DNA from: Chrysochromulina tobinii
Taxonomy: Eukaryota; Haptophyta; Prymnesiales; Chrysochromulinaceae
DNA length: 38,792 nt
Assembly: GCA_001275005.1 (NCBI GenBank)
Contig: JWZX01003291.1
Span: forward strand, 1-38,792
Direction: 5' to 3'
Positions 22,939 to 33,400 of this stretch are shown in pieces. The translations under genes and the position numbers were made by a program. Positions within the stretch are counted from its first letter, which is position 1. Each line of letters opens with the position of its first letter. Below the pieces are notes generated by a model. It was not told the origin of the DNA, ran no database searches, and was given only the letters and a program-made list of their open reading frames with translations.

Positions 22939-23489
22939 GGACATTCTCGCCCTCTCGCAAGCGCCACGCGAGTGGACTCGGGTCCACTTCACATTCACAC
23001 TCGAGTGGACTCGAGGCGGCCCTTGCAGCCATCGACGCGTCAGATCCCTTCGGGCTGCATCAGGCGTCGACGGGGCGGAGCCGCGGCAGCGGAGGTGGAG
23101 GCGTCGTAGTGGGCGCCGCCGGCAGCTGGCGAACAGGGCGTGGCGGGCGTGGCGGGCGCGGCGGGCGTGGCGGGCGCGGCAGCACGCCTCCGAGCGCCAT
23201 CCCGAGCGCACCCGTGCACGCCGTGACGAGCACTGCCACCATCGACGCGGACGGGCGCGTCGTAGTGGGCGTCCTCAACCATCACGTCTACGGCGGCGCG
23301 CGCCCTGGCTCGCTGCACAACGTCTACCTCAAGCTGCAGTACGAGGACGGGAGCCGCTCGAATGGCTTTGTGCCGGCGGTGGCGCTCCGGGGTGACCTGC
23401 AGGTGCTCCACCAGTACACCAAGAAGAAAGCTGGGATGAAAATCCTCAAGTACGTGGCAGGCGGAGGGGAGGGCGAGGACGACGAGTAG
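20314..23489 (+). CDS. GNAT-like acetyltransferase fused to a Cys/His zinc module, two exons
   Basis: Model: exon 20314-21204, intron 21205-21620 (donor CAG/GTACGC, acceptor AAGTTGCAG), exon 21621-23489; phase 0 at both ends, 919 aa. The N-terminal part resembles a GCN5-related N-acetyltransferase: strand GEVIGGATFRLV, the strand LLLDVLLLAV, and the acetyl-CoA loop CGRGHGTRLVNYLK with the Arg-x-x-Gly-x-Gly-like pattern. The second exon has CEAC, then after about 80 residues CRCC, LHQIC, and after 50 more CGRC, a C4HC3 order like a PHD finger split by long disordered inserts. Poly-Gly and Arg-Gly-rich stretches follow, then a conserved-looking C-terminus (LHNVYLKLQYEDGSRSNGFV). Acetylation of histones or other chromatin proteins is plausible but inferred. 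Confidence 0.72.
21302..21570. repeat. 57-bp minisatellite in intron, about 4.5 copies
   Basis: Near-identical units start at 21311, 21368, 21425, 21482 and 21539. Each holds the inverted repeat CTGATG-8 bp-CATCAG plus further TGATG steps, so each unit can fold as a hairpin. It lies wholly inside the GNAT-gene intron. The 57-bp period is a multiple of three, which keeps frames open on both strands and creates a spurious repetitive ORF on the minus strand. Confidence 0.92.
22908..22940. repeat. GGC tract encoding poly-Gly
   Basis: Pure GGC/GGT run in the second exon of the GNAT gene, read as poly-Gly. Similar shorter runs occur near 22365-22410. Confidence 0.85.
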
Positions 23490-23755
23490 GCCGAAGAGAG
23501 AAGCAAATGATTGATGACGAGCCTCAGGATTTGCAGGTTTCCTATTGCAGCGTGGCGGAGTCGCCCTTTACATGTACATGTTGCATCACATGTTGTAACA
23601 CAGGGTGCAACGCAAGGGGCTGGGAGCCCCATAGTGCAACGGATACCAAGCGGGTACGGTTAGGCCGGTTACCTCTTCGTCGGCGACTCCGGCACCGGGG
23701 TGCGTCAACCGAACCTTTCTCGTGAAATGCGGGACAGCGGCCTTTCCCCCACCCC
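23490..23755. other. Short intergenic region
   Basis: About 265 bp between the GNAT gene and the next plus-strand gene. It contains clustered GTTGCA/TGCAAC steps and the imperfect inverted pair GTTGCATCACATGTTGTAAC at about 23579-23598, possibly 3'-end or promoter structure. Confidence 0.4.
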
Positions 23756-24550
23756 ATGGTGTACTGCTTGTGCCCCGACACCCCGCCGGAGAAGGTCAGC
23801 TCCAAGGGCTTCAATGGTACCAAGGGCCAACTGCTCCTCGAAATGCAGAACTCACCACACCGCTACGGCGTTGGACTCAAGGACGCGTGCTGCGCAGAGC
23901 CGTGCTGCTGCATCATCTCCATGATCGGCGTACCCTTTGGGTGCACCGCCTGCTGGGCGCGCAAGGCGGTGCTCGACAAGTATCACAACGGTCTGGACGA
24001 TTACACGTGCTGCCAGGGCTACCTCGGCCAGTGCTGCTGCGTCGATACGCGCGAGTGCTGCAAGGGCTCGGGCCTCGGCTTGTGCCTCGAGGGCTTCTGT
24101 TGCCCTGTGTTTTCGATCTCGCTCGCCCGCATCCACATAATGCACACCAAGCAGATCCGCCCCGACCCGTGCGACTACCAGCTGATCGCGTGCTCCAACT
24201 GCCTCCAGCTCGTCTCGTGCATCCTTGACATCGTCGCCATCTTCTTCGAGCCCGCCCGCGACTTTGCGCAGCTGCTGGACCTCGTCGTCGACCTGTTCAC
24301 GTGCTCGATCGCTGGGTGCATGGCCGCGCAGGTCCATCATGAAATCAAGAAGGACAACGAGGCCGGACAGATCATCTACATCGTCGTCGAGGGTATGCCG
24401 GTTGCCGGTGGCCTTGCGGCGCAGGACACCATGGGCGCCATCGCGTATGCGCAGCCGCAGCCCGTGGCCGTCGCGGTGCCCATTGGCCAGCCAGTGGGGG
24501 TCTACAGGAGCGCCGGTGCGCCGCCCAAGGCAGAGGAGATGACGCGCTGA
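23756..24550 (+). CDS. Cysteine-rich membrane protein, PLAC8-like
   Basis: 264 aa, single exon. Cysteine is very abundant in the first 160 residues: CCAEPCCC followed by a hydrophobic stretch, GCTACWARKAVL, DDYTCCQGYLGQCCC, and LGLCLEGFCCPVFSISLARIHIM. Cys-Cys pairs beside short hydrophobic segments and a Cys-x-x-x-x-Pro-Cys-Cys pattern recall PLAC8/Cys-rich membrane proteins involved in metal or cell-size traits, but the match is loose. A second hydrophobic region lies at about 150-200 (QLVSCILDIVAIFFEPA onward). The C-terminus is Ala/Val/Gln/Pro-rich. The start directly follows a pyrimidine/C-rich leader. Function is unknown; the protein is probably palmitoylated or metal-binding at a membrane. 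Confidence 0.75.
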   Translation: MVYCLCPDTPPEKVSSKGFNGTKGQLLLEMQNSPHRYGVGLKDACCAEPCCCIISMIGVPFGCTACWARKAVLDKYHNGLDDYTCCQGYLGQCCCVDTRECCKGSGLGLCLEGFCCPVFSISLARIHIMHTKQIRPDPCDYQLIACSNCLQLVSCILDIVAIFFEPARDFAQLLDLVVDLFTCSIAGCMAAQVHHEIKKDNEAGQIIYIVVEGMPVAGGLAAQDTMGAIAYAQPQPVAVAVPIGQPVGVYRSAGAPPKAEEMTR

Positions 24551-25091
24551 GCACGCGCACCCTTCAGAGCGGCGGCCCACACGGCATGGACTGGCCGAGG
24601 CCAATACACACCAGGTTCGGCGTCGAGCAAGATTGTGTGCGCGCGCGTGGGCTCTCACTCGTCGTGAGAGTCGGCACAAGAACCGCGGCGGGTCTGGCGG
24701 TGGCTCGTAGCGTGGCGGGAGCCGGGGGCGGCGGCTGCAGTCTCTCTCACTCTCTCTCGTCCCACTGCCCCCCCTGCGTTCGGTTGTGCGCGGCGGCGCG
24801 ATGGTTGTGCGTCATTTGTACTTTTGCCGCCGTTTCGCTGCGAGTTGCGGTCACGTCGCAGGTCGACAGTTGCCCAGAGAGATATCGCCAGGTCGTGTTG
24901 TTAGAGGTGGGGAGTGTGCCCGATGATCTCAGTCGCACTCACATAAATTCGAGAATCGTCGTATAGGTGCCAGCACGACAGTACACTAGCCACTACATAC
25001 ACACCGCGCGCGCTGGCGCCAGCAGTACAAACCTGTCCACGGTCACGACGTGGGCGGGCGCGTGGCTGCTATGCCTTGCCTCGAGATTCAT
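24551..25091. other. Convergent intergenic region
   Basis: About 540 bp between the 3' ends of the Cys-rich gene (plus) and SEM1 (minus). It contains a CT-rich microsatellite at about 24740-24762. An open plus frame at 24586-24966 has no protein-like character. No gene is supported. Confidence 0.5.
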
Positions 25092-25497
25092 TCACTGCTG
25101 CATGGGCCGCGCGCCTGCGGCGGTCGGCAGGAGGCCGGCAAGCGTAGTTGGCGGCGGCCCTGAGCTCTCAGAAGTAGCCAACTCCATCCGGAGCTGCCGG
25201 GTGAAGTTCTCATCCTCCTCGTCATCCTCCCACCCGTCCTGCCACATTGTGGGGTCCTCGACCTCCTCCGATATCTTGGACCAATCCTGCTGCTCAAATT
25301 CCTCGAAATCGTCGTCTTCCTGCGCGCGCGGGCGAACGAGGTGCGCACGGATTAGCCTCCGAGCCAGGCGGGCGGCGCTCTGACGCAGCTATTTCAGGGG
25401 GGCTGGGCCGGGGGTTTACCTCAAGCACGTCGACAATCTCCTCTGGCTTGCCCGAAGCAGCCGCCGGCGCGGCGGGCGCGGGAGCAGCAGACGACAT
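25092..25497 (-). CDS. SEM1: SEM1/DSS1, small acidic proteasome and TREX-2 subunit, two exons
   Basis: Intrinsically disordered acidic subunit of the 26S proteasome lid, also found in TREX-2 and with BRCA2. Exon 1 is 25497-25420 (26 codons, starting Met-Ser-Ser-Ala-Ala), the intron is 25419-25320 (100 bp, donor GTAAAC, acceptor GCGCAG), and exon 2 is 25319-25092; 101 aa. The joint makes LEEDDDFEEFEQQDW, and WQDGWEDDEEDENFTRQLR follows. These are the two acidic Trp/Phe-containing binding sites of DSS1 in the right order and spacing, ending in the C-terminal helix. The N-terminal Ala/Pro stretch and the last 20 residues are longer than in animals or yeast. The start codon is only about 30 bp from the microsatellite where the retrotransposon begins, so its promoter may be displaced or supplied by the element. 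Confidence 0.9.
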
Positions 25498-25525
25498 GTC
25501 CGAGTGCACACGTCTCAAGGCATTC

Positions 25526-25553
25526 AGTCAAGTCAAGTCAAGTCAAGTCAAGT
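25526..25553. repeat. AGTCA microsatellite
   Basis: Five full AGTCA units plus a partial one. It sits between the SEM1 start and the retrotransposon and may mark the 5' junction of the insertion or the insertion target. Confidence 0.85.
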
Positions 25554-25984
25554 TCAAAAATGGCGCCTTCGGCGCCGCCGCCTTTGGGGCGCACCACGGG
25601 CGCGAGATATCGGGTGGGCGCGCCGCGGCGCAAATGGCTGGGACTTGCAGCCCCGTTCTCGGGCATTATCCACATCCACTTCTTTTTCCAGGGCGCGACC
25701 TCCCAAGCTACCAACTTCGGGCATTTCCCTTTTCGTACAGTACAGTGCAATGCTGCATCCGGGCCCGTCGACAATCGGGGCGGTGTCGGTGCTGCGCGAG
25801 GGCTGGAATGGTCGCCGGGAACCCCATCTATCGGGGGCAACTGCCGGCGTTTCTTCACGCGCGCGCGTGGACCCCCTACCTCTTCTTTTACGCCCTTTTG
25901 GGCTAGACAAGGACCCGTCAGCTACTTCGAGCCGGTCTGGGGGGCCAAATTTCATGATCGGGGGCGCGCTGGTGGAGTGGCTCG

Positions 25985-27013
25985 ATGGACGATGGTGACG
26001 GCTGCGGTGGGCAGTTCTTCGTTCTGCTCGAGGAGTGCGCGCTGTGCTCCAGCAACGACTCATGGTCTGGCAGTGGCACGGCTGCAGCAGGAGCTCCACT
26101 TCCTGACCAACAACGAGGCAAGGAACGCGACGGGCCGCGCGACGCGGCGGGGCTCATCGATGCTGAGCATGCCAGCCGCGCTGGAGGCCCAGGCGGGCGA
26201 TCAATCGCGCCGCGGAGCACTCGCGAGCCTTCTTACTATGACGAGTTTGACCCCCTTTCGGGTCAGACAAGAGATCGGTTTTTCTTTTTGGACCGACTTC
26301 AAGAAGATCGGCGATCGGGCGCTGCGCGCATGGATGGCGCAGCGCGACGAGCGATGCGGCTCGCTGTGCGGCACGGCGATCGCGGGCTGCCGACGACGGA
26401 ATGCGAGTGGCAGCGAGCCGCGGCGGCTGCCGCAGCAGCCGCGACGCTCGAAGAAGAGCTCGATGACGAGCGCGTGCGCTACTTTGAGGGCGATGCGGCC
26501 GACTCGGAGCGTGAGCGCGATGAGCACGGCGCGTATCTTGACGAGCTGCATCGAGCCGCGTGTCTGCGGCGCACTTCTGGGTCCTTCTTCAAGCATCAAG
26601 TCGGATCGGGGCACGCCGCCACGACTGCCGAAGGGCTGCGCGACGCTGCTGCCGCAGTTTATCAATGCCGTCGGTCTGGCTGCCACACGCTCGTCGACGC
26701 CGGCAGGGCGCGCGCAGCGGCCCGTAAACGACCGAACGGCTCCTTCTGCGAAGGCGACGGATGCGCCGGGCCGCGCTGCGCCACTCGCTGGAGACCCGAT
26801 CGATTCGTGCCGAGGCAATGTGCGATGGCGTACAATCTCTTTCATGGCAGGCGGCGCTTGGCTGATTGGCCCGCCCGTGTGGGCGGTGGCTCTGGCACGC
26901 GACGCTCCAGGGCTTCCGGCGCGCGAGCTGCGCTTCTGGCTCTCGCCTGGCTGCAAGAGCTCGGGCTCTGCAGTTTCGAAGGTCCTCCTACGTCCTCCTC
27001 CTCGGCGCCTTGA
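25985..27013 (+). CDS. Candidate retrotransposon ORF1 (gag-like)
   Basis: 342 aa in the frame with strongest coding character for this stretch: G-starting codons dominate and the middle is acidic and helical (EEELDDERVRYFEGDAADSE). Towards the C-terminus a Cys-rich segment (YQCRRSGCH, then FCEGDGCAGPRC) could bind zinc, as gag-like ORF1 proteins of LINEs often do. The stop codon falls at the start of the 201-bp tandem repeat. The ORF2 frame is also open across this region, so a fused product from a Met at 25560 is the alternative. No family match was recognised. Confidence 0.45.
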   Translation: MDDGDGCGGQFFVLLEECALCSSNDSWSGSGTAAAGAPLPDQQRGKERDGPRDAAGLIDAEHASRAGGPGGRSIAPRSTREPSYYDEFDPLSGQTRDRFFFLDRLQEDRRSGAARMDGAARRAMRLAVRHGDRGLPTTECEWQRAAAAAAAAATLEEELDDERVRYFEGDAADSERERDEHGAYLDELHRAACLRRTSGSFFKHQVGSGHAATTAEGLRDAAAAVYQCRRSGCHTLVDAGRARAAARKRPNGSFCEGDGCAGPRCATRWRPDRFVPRQCAMAYNLFHGRRRLADWPARVGGGSGTRRSRASGARAALLALAWLQELGLCSFEGPPTSSSSAP

Positions 27014-27409
27014 CGCGCCGCTCGCGGGTGGGATGGGGGGATATCGGATCGGGTCCTCTGGTCGCGCTCCATGGCATGCCCCCGAGGGAAACCTCCGCGG
27101 GGCCTCTGTCGGAGGTCGGACTATGCGACTCATGGTTCGCCCTCACCACACCGCGGGGCCGCCTCTCTTGGCTGCCGCCACTGACCTTCCTCTTCTTCTC
27201 CATCGACACCTTGATGCGCCGCTCGCGGGTGGGATGGGGGGACATCGGATCGGGTCCTCTGGTCGCGCTCCATGGCATGCCCCCGAGGGAAACCTCCGCG
27301 GGGCCTCTGTCGGAGGCCGGACTATGCGACTCATGGTTCGCCCTCACCACACCGCGAGGCCGCCTCTCCTGGTTGCCTCCGCACTTCTCCTTTCTCTTCT
27401 TTTCCTGTT
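27008..27409. repeat. 201-bp tandem duplication at ORF1/ORF2 junction
   Basis: Two copies (27008-27208 and 27209-about 27400) with few differences in the first 160 bp. The period is 67 codons, so the ORF2 frame stays open. Both copies contain the same ATG context (27123 and 27324). Similar 200-bp monomers act as promoters at the 5' end of some mammalian L1 elements; whether that applies here is unknown. Confidence 0.92.
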
Positions 27410-30400
27410 CGGCGCGGGGGTGGCAGCCTGTCGTCGTTCGGAGCCGGACGTCACCCCTGACGAGCTGCACAAGGAGCTCCGGAGCATTGCGCAACTGCTG
27501 CGCCTGCACCACGAGAAGCTCTTGCTCATGGCCAAAACGGCGGCCGCGCCTGGAGCTTTCCAGGCATCGCGCGACGCCATCAAGGTGCTCGGCGGCAGGG
27601 AGGCGAAGCTCATCGCGTTACTGGCTGCCATGCCGTCCACGCGCGAGGTCCATGAAATTCGTGCGAACGTCGTGCAGAATTTTTACGCCGATCGCGACAA
27701 GCTCTCGTCGGCGATCCACGACGAAGTGACGAAATGCAGGACGCTCGAGGCCGAGCGCAGGCAGCCGATCTCTCACATCGGCATCGCCATCATCTGCTTG
27801 TCGCATCTTGCCGGTCTCGTTGGCGTCGCATGGTCTGCGCCATCTCCTCCGTCCTCTTCTCCTGTTCTACCTTCTTCTTCTGCATACTCTTCTTCTTACT
27901 ATTATTCTTCTTCCTCCTCATCTTCCCCTTCTTCCTCGGCTTCTTTCTCCGATTCTACTCGTGCTGACCCTCCTTCTTCCGTCGCGCTCATTGCGCCTAC
28001 TCTCGCGGGTACTTTTGCGTACACTCTTCCCACACCGCCCTCATCGCCGCCGCCCTCGCCGCCTGGATCTTCTTCTTCTTCTTCATCTTGTTCTCTCACT
28101 TCTTCGCCGGCGCGCCGTGTACGTCGCGTGCGGTGGCCTTCAGGCTCGCCACCGCCATCGCCGCCTCCATCGCCGACGGGAGCCTCGGATTCCTCGGCGG
28201 CGCCTTCGCCTCCTCCTTCGAGGACATCTTCGCGGCCGTCTTCACCAAAGGCACTGACTGCGGCCTCGCCTGCGCGCGAAGCGGCTCACGCGCGACGGCT
28301 GTCCTTGCAACCTGCACGATACGTGCCAGCCGCCTTTGGACGGCGGAGTATTCTCGCGACGGCGGCCGCAGCGGCGCAAAGCAGCACGATCGTCACGAAC
28401 GGCGAGCCGCCTGCAACCTTCGTGGCGTCGGCAGTCTGGACTGGCGCCATCGATGGCAAGGTCTTCAAGCGCGGCGCCTTTGGCGTGGGCTACTATGACG
28501 ACGGGCCGATCGCTGCGTGTGGCGAAGCGATCGTTGGACAGCGCGTGGGAACGGCACTATCCTTCGGCGCGGTCTCGATCAGCATGCGACCGTGCCAACA
28601 GGACTGCGACTGCGCGCGGTGCATACCGCGGCACGCGGATGCCAGACGGGCGCGCTTTGCCGGAGAGGCGGCGCTTCCGCCGCCGCCCCTGCCGACGCAT
28701 CGCATTACGGTGGCTGGCGGCAACGTCAACAAGACTGACGTCGTCGAGAAGACGCTCGCCTTCGCAATCCGGCAGCTTGACGGTGCCGACAAGCTGACGA
28801 GGCCGCGCGATCTTCTCAACGCGGGGCTCTTGAAGGCGCTATCGGCCCTAGGTGTTCATGACGGCGCTCTCGACGATTACGACGCGCTGCTAGCGCTGTT
28901 TCATGAGCGACAGGCCGTCAATCGCGCCGCTGTCGGCTGCGCAGCGGCAGTGGTTGTGGCAGCGGCTGCTGCTACGTCACGTCAGGCTAACGGTGCTCAC
29001 AGCGCGGCTGCCGCCGCGAGCGAGCGGTCGCGCGATGATCCCGAGGTGGTGTCAGTTTCGGCCGTCGCGGGCCTGAAGCGCAAGGTGGCTGCGGCGGTGC
29101 GCACGCTCGGTGAGTGTACCGCGAGCAGTGCACGGGCTGCTGCCGTCGCGATCGGCGGGCTTCATGCTGGGTCGGCCTTCGACAAGGCTGCCCAAGAGCG
29201 CGACGCGGCGGCGGCGGTCGCGAGCATGGTGGCCGCTGCGGTGACGGCCGAGGACCGCACTCGAAGCGCAGCCGCAGCGCGGGTCGGGTCATCGCACGAG
29301 ACGCAAGCCGAGATCGGGATGCGCGTCTACTGCAAGCTCGAGCTGCTCGAAGGGCAGCTACCGCACGAGGCCTGGCGGCTGGCTGTCATCCGGGGCCTCT
29401 TCTTCGTTGGTGCAGGCGAGGTCGAGGCTTTCGTCGAGTTCATCGTCATCGGCGCTCGTTGGTCGCTCGACGACTATCCGTATGTTGCCGAATGGAGCGC
29501 TGACGCGCTCAAAACGGCTGCGGCGAGAGAGCGGGATCGGCCGGCGCTCAAACAGCACAACGTCACTCTCGGACGAATGCTCGCCTTTGTTGGGCTCAAG
29601 GCGGTCGTGCCGCCGCCCCGGCCCGCGCTTGGCGTTGCGCTTAACCGATTACCCAGCGACACTATCGCCGCGGTTGGCGCCACCGGCGATGCAGGAAATG
29701 CCGTAACGCTGATCGTCTACGACGGGCGCGCCGCGCGCGCGACCGCGCTGCATCGCGTCCTTCAGGCCTACGCGTACGCGGCGGCCGGTTTCGCCACAGC
29801 GTGCCTGCCGACCATGTGGGAATGGCGCACTGCCCTTTGCGGCTCTTGCTCAGCGGCGCAATGGCTCGTGGCGCATTTTTTGCACTCCATCGGCTGGTCT
29901 GACGTTGTCGACGGCCTGGCAGCCTCAGCGGCACTCGCACGTTTCAAACGTGTGCTGCCCTGGCAGATGATTGCCGACGCGCTCGCGGATCTTTGCGAGA
30001 CTGACGTGTGCGTTTCGGTGCAAGCGCCGATGACACTCGGGCAGATCATCGGGTGCACGGGCAAGGCGCTCGGCGATGAGCTGCTGCGCGAAGCGATGAA
30101 GCTGCCACTGCAGCTCGAGCAGCTGCGTTCCGATGGTACGATCTCTGCGGCCGTGCTCGACTGGTGGCTGCGTGACGCGGCCTCTTTCATCGTCAAGTCC
30201 AAGTACAAGTTCGCCGAGGTGCTCGCCGCGCGCGCGGCCAAGCAGCAGCCCGCTCTACCGCGGCTGCCTCCGGGCGCATGTTGGATGGCCAGACAGGCTA
30301 AGGCGTACAAGATGGAGGTGGCGCTCAGCGACGCCAAATTCCTGCTCGAGCGGCTGCGGCGTGAGGCCAAGACGAAGGCGGAGGGCATCGTGCCTACATC

Positions 30401-33400
30401 GGCTACGGCGCCGCGCGCAGTGATCGAGGTGCAGCGAAGGCGCGCTTGCCTCGTTTGGAACCCCGGCGGCGTGCACGTCATCGACGCGAGGGCCGATCGC
30501 CGAGTGGGCGACCGTGAGCGTGCTATGCAAGGCAAACGGAGGGCGAGCGGCGCAGGAGCGCAGGCCGACGTGCGCGATCGCGAGCTGGCTGCGGCGATCG
30601 AGCGCGAGGACGAGGAGGACGGAGGCGGCGACGTGGGGCGGGGTTCAGCGCTCCGCTTCAAGGGCTGTGACGCGCTCGAGGCGATCATTGACCAAGTGAA
30701 GTCCAAGGACGCGCACCTGCTCGTGTTGTCCGAGACGCACTTGCACGGCCGCGCGGTCGATGACGTGGCCGATTACCTCGGCACGCGACTGGGCTGGCAG
30801 GATCTCGCCAAGGGGCGCAGTGGCGGCGCGCCTGAATATGTGCCGTGCGTCGTGCAGGCGCCGGCGGCGCGCGGTGAATGGGCGGGCGTACTGGTCGCTT
30901 TCGATCCGACAGTCTTCAAAAAGCTTGACGTGCAGATAGTCGTACCTGGACGCGTGCTGCAGATCGAGTTCCGAATGGTCGACGACTCTACGAATTTGAC
31001 GCTTTTCGCATGCTACATGCCTCAAGCCAATCTCCCACGCGAAGTGCACGACAAGGCTTGGGGCAAGCTCGAGGAGGCGCTGCTCACAGTGTGCGGCGCG
31101 TACGTGATTGCGGGCGACTTGAACGCGGAGACGGCGACTCGGCTGCTGAAGGCGCACAAGATCAACCTGAGCAAGGGCGGCGTGGTGAAGAGGCCGGGCG
31201 AGACCTATTTGTTCAAGCTCATGCACGGCACAAGCTTCCTCGAATTTGATCAGCCCACGAGGGTCGGGCGCGAGGAGTACACGCACCTGCACGTGGTGAG
31301 CGCGGCCTCGAAGGACGCGGAGGGCAATCTCGTCGAGGCCGTCACGAGCAAGCACGTCATCGACCACGTTCTCGAGGGCGGCTGCGATGGACGCGTCGGA
31401 GGCGGCGAGACCTTCACGGTCAAGGTCGGATCGGAGCCAAACAAGCAGTATCACAGGGCGCTGGGCTTTGCGATCATTACGACCGACACCGAGGAGATTG
31501 TCACGAGCGCGAATCGCAAACCGAAGCTCAGCAAGATGCCGAGGGTGTCGAGCAAGCCCAAGACGATGAGCAAGACGGGCAGCGACAAGCGCGACGGGGC
31601 CAAGCTGAAGAAGCGCCTGGTCACGATGGCCAACGCGCTGCCGGATCGTTTTGAGGATGGCACGGGCGGGCTCGTCGACGATGCCGAGTTGGGCGTGGAC
31701 GACTCTGACCTCGAGGAGGTGTTAGAGGGCGACGGTGATGCTGACGAGCTCATTGGTTGGGACGCGTACAAGGAAAGGGCGGCGAGCGCGAGCGAGTCGG
31801 CCATGAAGGACTGGGTGGCGGGGCGCGAGGGCGCGTGCGCCGAGGCGATGCAGCAGCTCGTTGGCCAAGGGCGGCCCATTGACGAGCGCAGCAGAGCGCT
31901 GGCGCGCGACGAGGCGGCGGCGCGCTACGCGGCGACGAACGGCACGTGCGTCGAGCATCTGATGCAGGCGTGCATGCTTGTGGCGCGCGAAGTCATCGCG
32001 GCGCCGCAGGCGGCCAAAGGGCGCAAGCAGTCGGCCGGCGAAGTGTTGCGGCGGAAGCTGGACAAGTACCTCGCGATCGAGAAGGAGGTCGAGGATCTGA
32101 AGATCACCGACATCGTCTTCGGCTACTGCGGCAAGATCAAGGGTCGCTGGAGGACGCGTGAGAGCGCGCTGACGCCCGAGCTCAAGCAGTTTTTCCTCCG
32201 CGACGCAGCGCCGCACGCGCCAGGCGAACGCAAGGCGCGCGAGCTTGTGCTCATACGGAGACGCGTCGACGAGTGCGTCAGGGAGGTCGAAGAGCATCGG
32301 CTGACTACTCGCGTCGACTATGTCAATGAGCAACTCACGATCTTGGCTGCCAGAGAGCTGGGGTACGCGCGAGCCGCTGCTGAGGTGATTCGAGCTGAGC
32401 GACGTGGGCTGATGTCCTCCAAGGACAAGGGCCCGGGCGGGACGCTGGTAGCTCTCGAAGACGAGGCGACCGGGCTGCTGCTCACTGGCGTGGCCCGCGA
32501 TAAGGCCGTCGCCGCCAAGGTGCGCTCGGGCAACACGCCAAATCTCGTCTGTCTCGAATCGGCTGGTCACCTTATGGACCTGTGCCGTATCGAGCGCGGC
32601 GAGCGCAGAGGAGGCAGCACGGCGCAGGGCAGCGGCGCGGCGTTTCAGGTCGTCGAGGACGCCGAGTGCCGGCTGGGTCGGCAGCCGCGCATCGCCCGAA
32701 ACCGAGAGCGCGTTGAGGCCTGTGTGCGGCCGCCGGCTGGCGACTTCGTCGTCGTTGGGAACGCGAGGTTTCCTGACGAGGCGCACGACGGCAGGGTACG
32801 GTACGACGGCAGCAGGAAGGGCATTCTGGGCAGTCCATTTCGGATGGGTCTCGACGGGCGCGACGAGAACTTGCGAGATCTCTCGTGCGAGTGCTATCGA
32901 GAGTGGCTTGAGACGGGCGGTGATGCGTACGCGATCGCGGTGGCCAAGTGTTTCCCAATCGAGTGCGTCGCGCCGGGTCACGGGCGGATCTGCAGCGCCG
33001 ACATCGAGGCCGAGATCGAGTCGCTCGTCGAGATCGTCGTCGAGCTCGACAAGCGCCTCGTGCTCGAGTGCGGGTGCGCGCCGAAGCGGTGCCATCTCGC
33101 GTGCATCGCGGAAAAGTGCAACACGCTGATCCGTGCGAAGCGTGCCTTGAGATCCAAGCAGGCTGCCGATGCGCGCGATGCCGGCGGCGCGGCGGCTTGC
33201 GAGCAGTGTGGCGAGGGCGTCGTGCAGGAGGGCGGAGGCGCGGCCGATGCTGATGCGCTATTGGCGAAGGTCGTCGCTGATGCTGTCGCTCAAAAGGGCG
33301 ATGTGTCAGGCTTTGTCGAGGCGGGCACGGCGGCGCAGCATCACGTCACGCGTGACGAGGAGAGCAGCGGTCAGCGGGCCGACGAGGCGACGCACGAGGG

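Noticed and set aside
25164-25559. Extending retrotransposon ORF2 upstream to 25164
   Set aside because: This part of the open frame is antisense to SEM1 exons, which have clear homology, so its openness is incidental.
31722-33095. Long minus-strand open frame (457 codons) and similar ones at 35355-36293 and 26201-27133
   Set aside because: They are antisense shadows of the retrotransposon: high GC with few A/T-rich stops. The plus frame carries the catalytic motifs.
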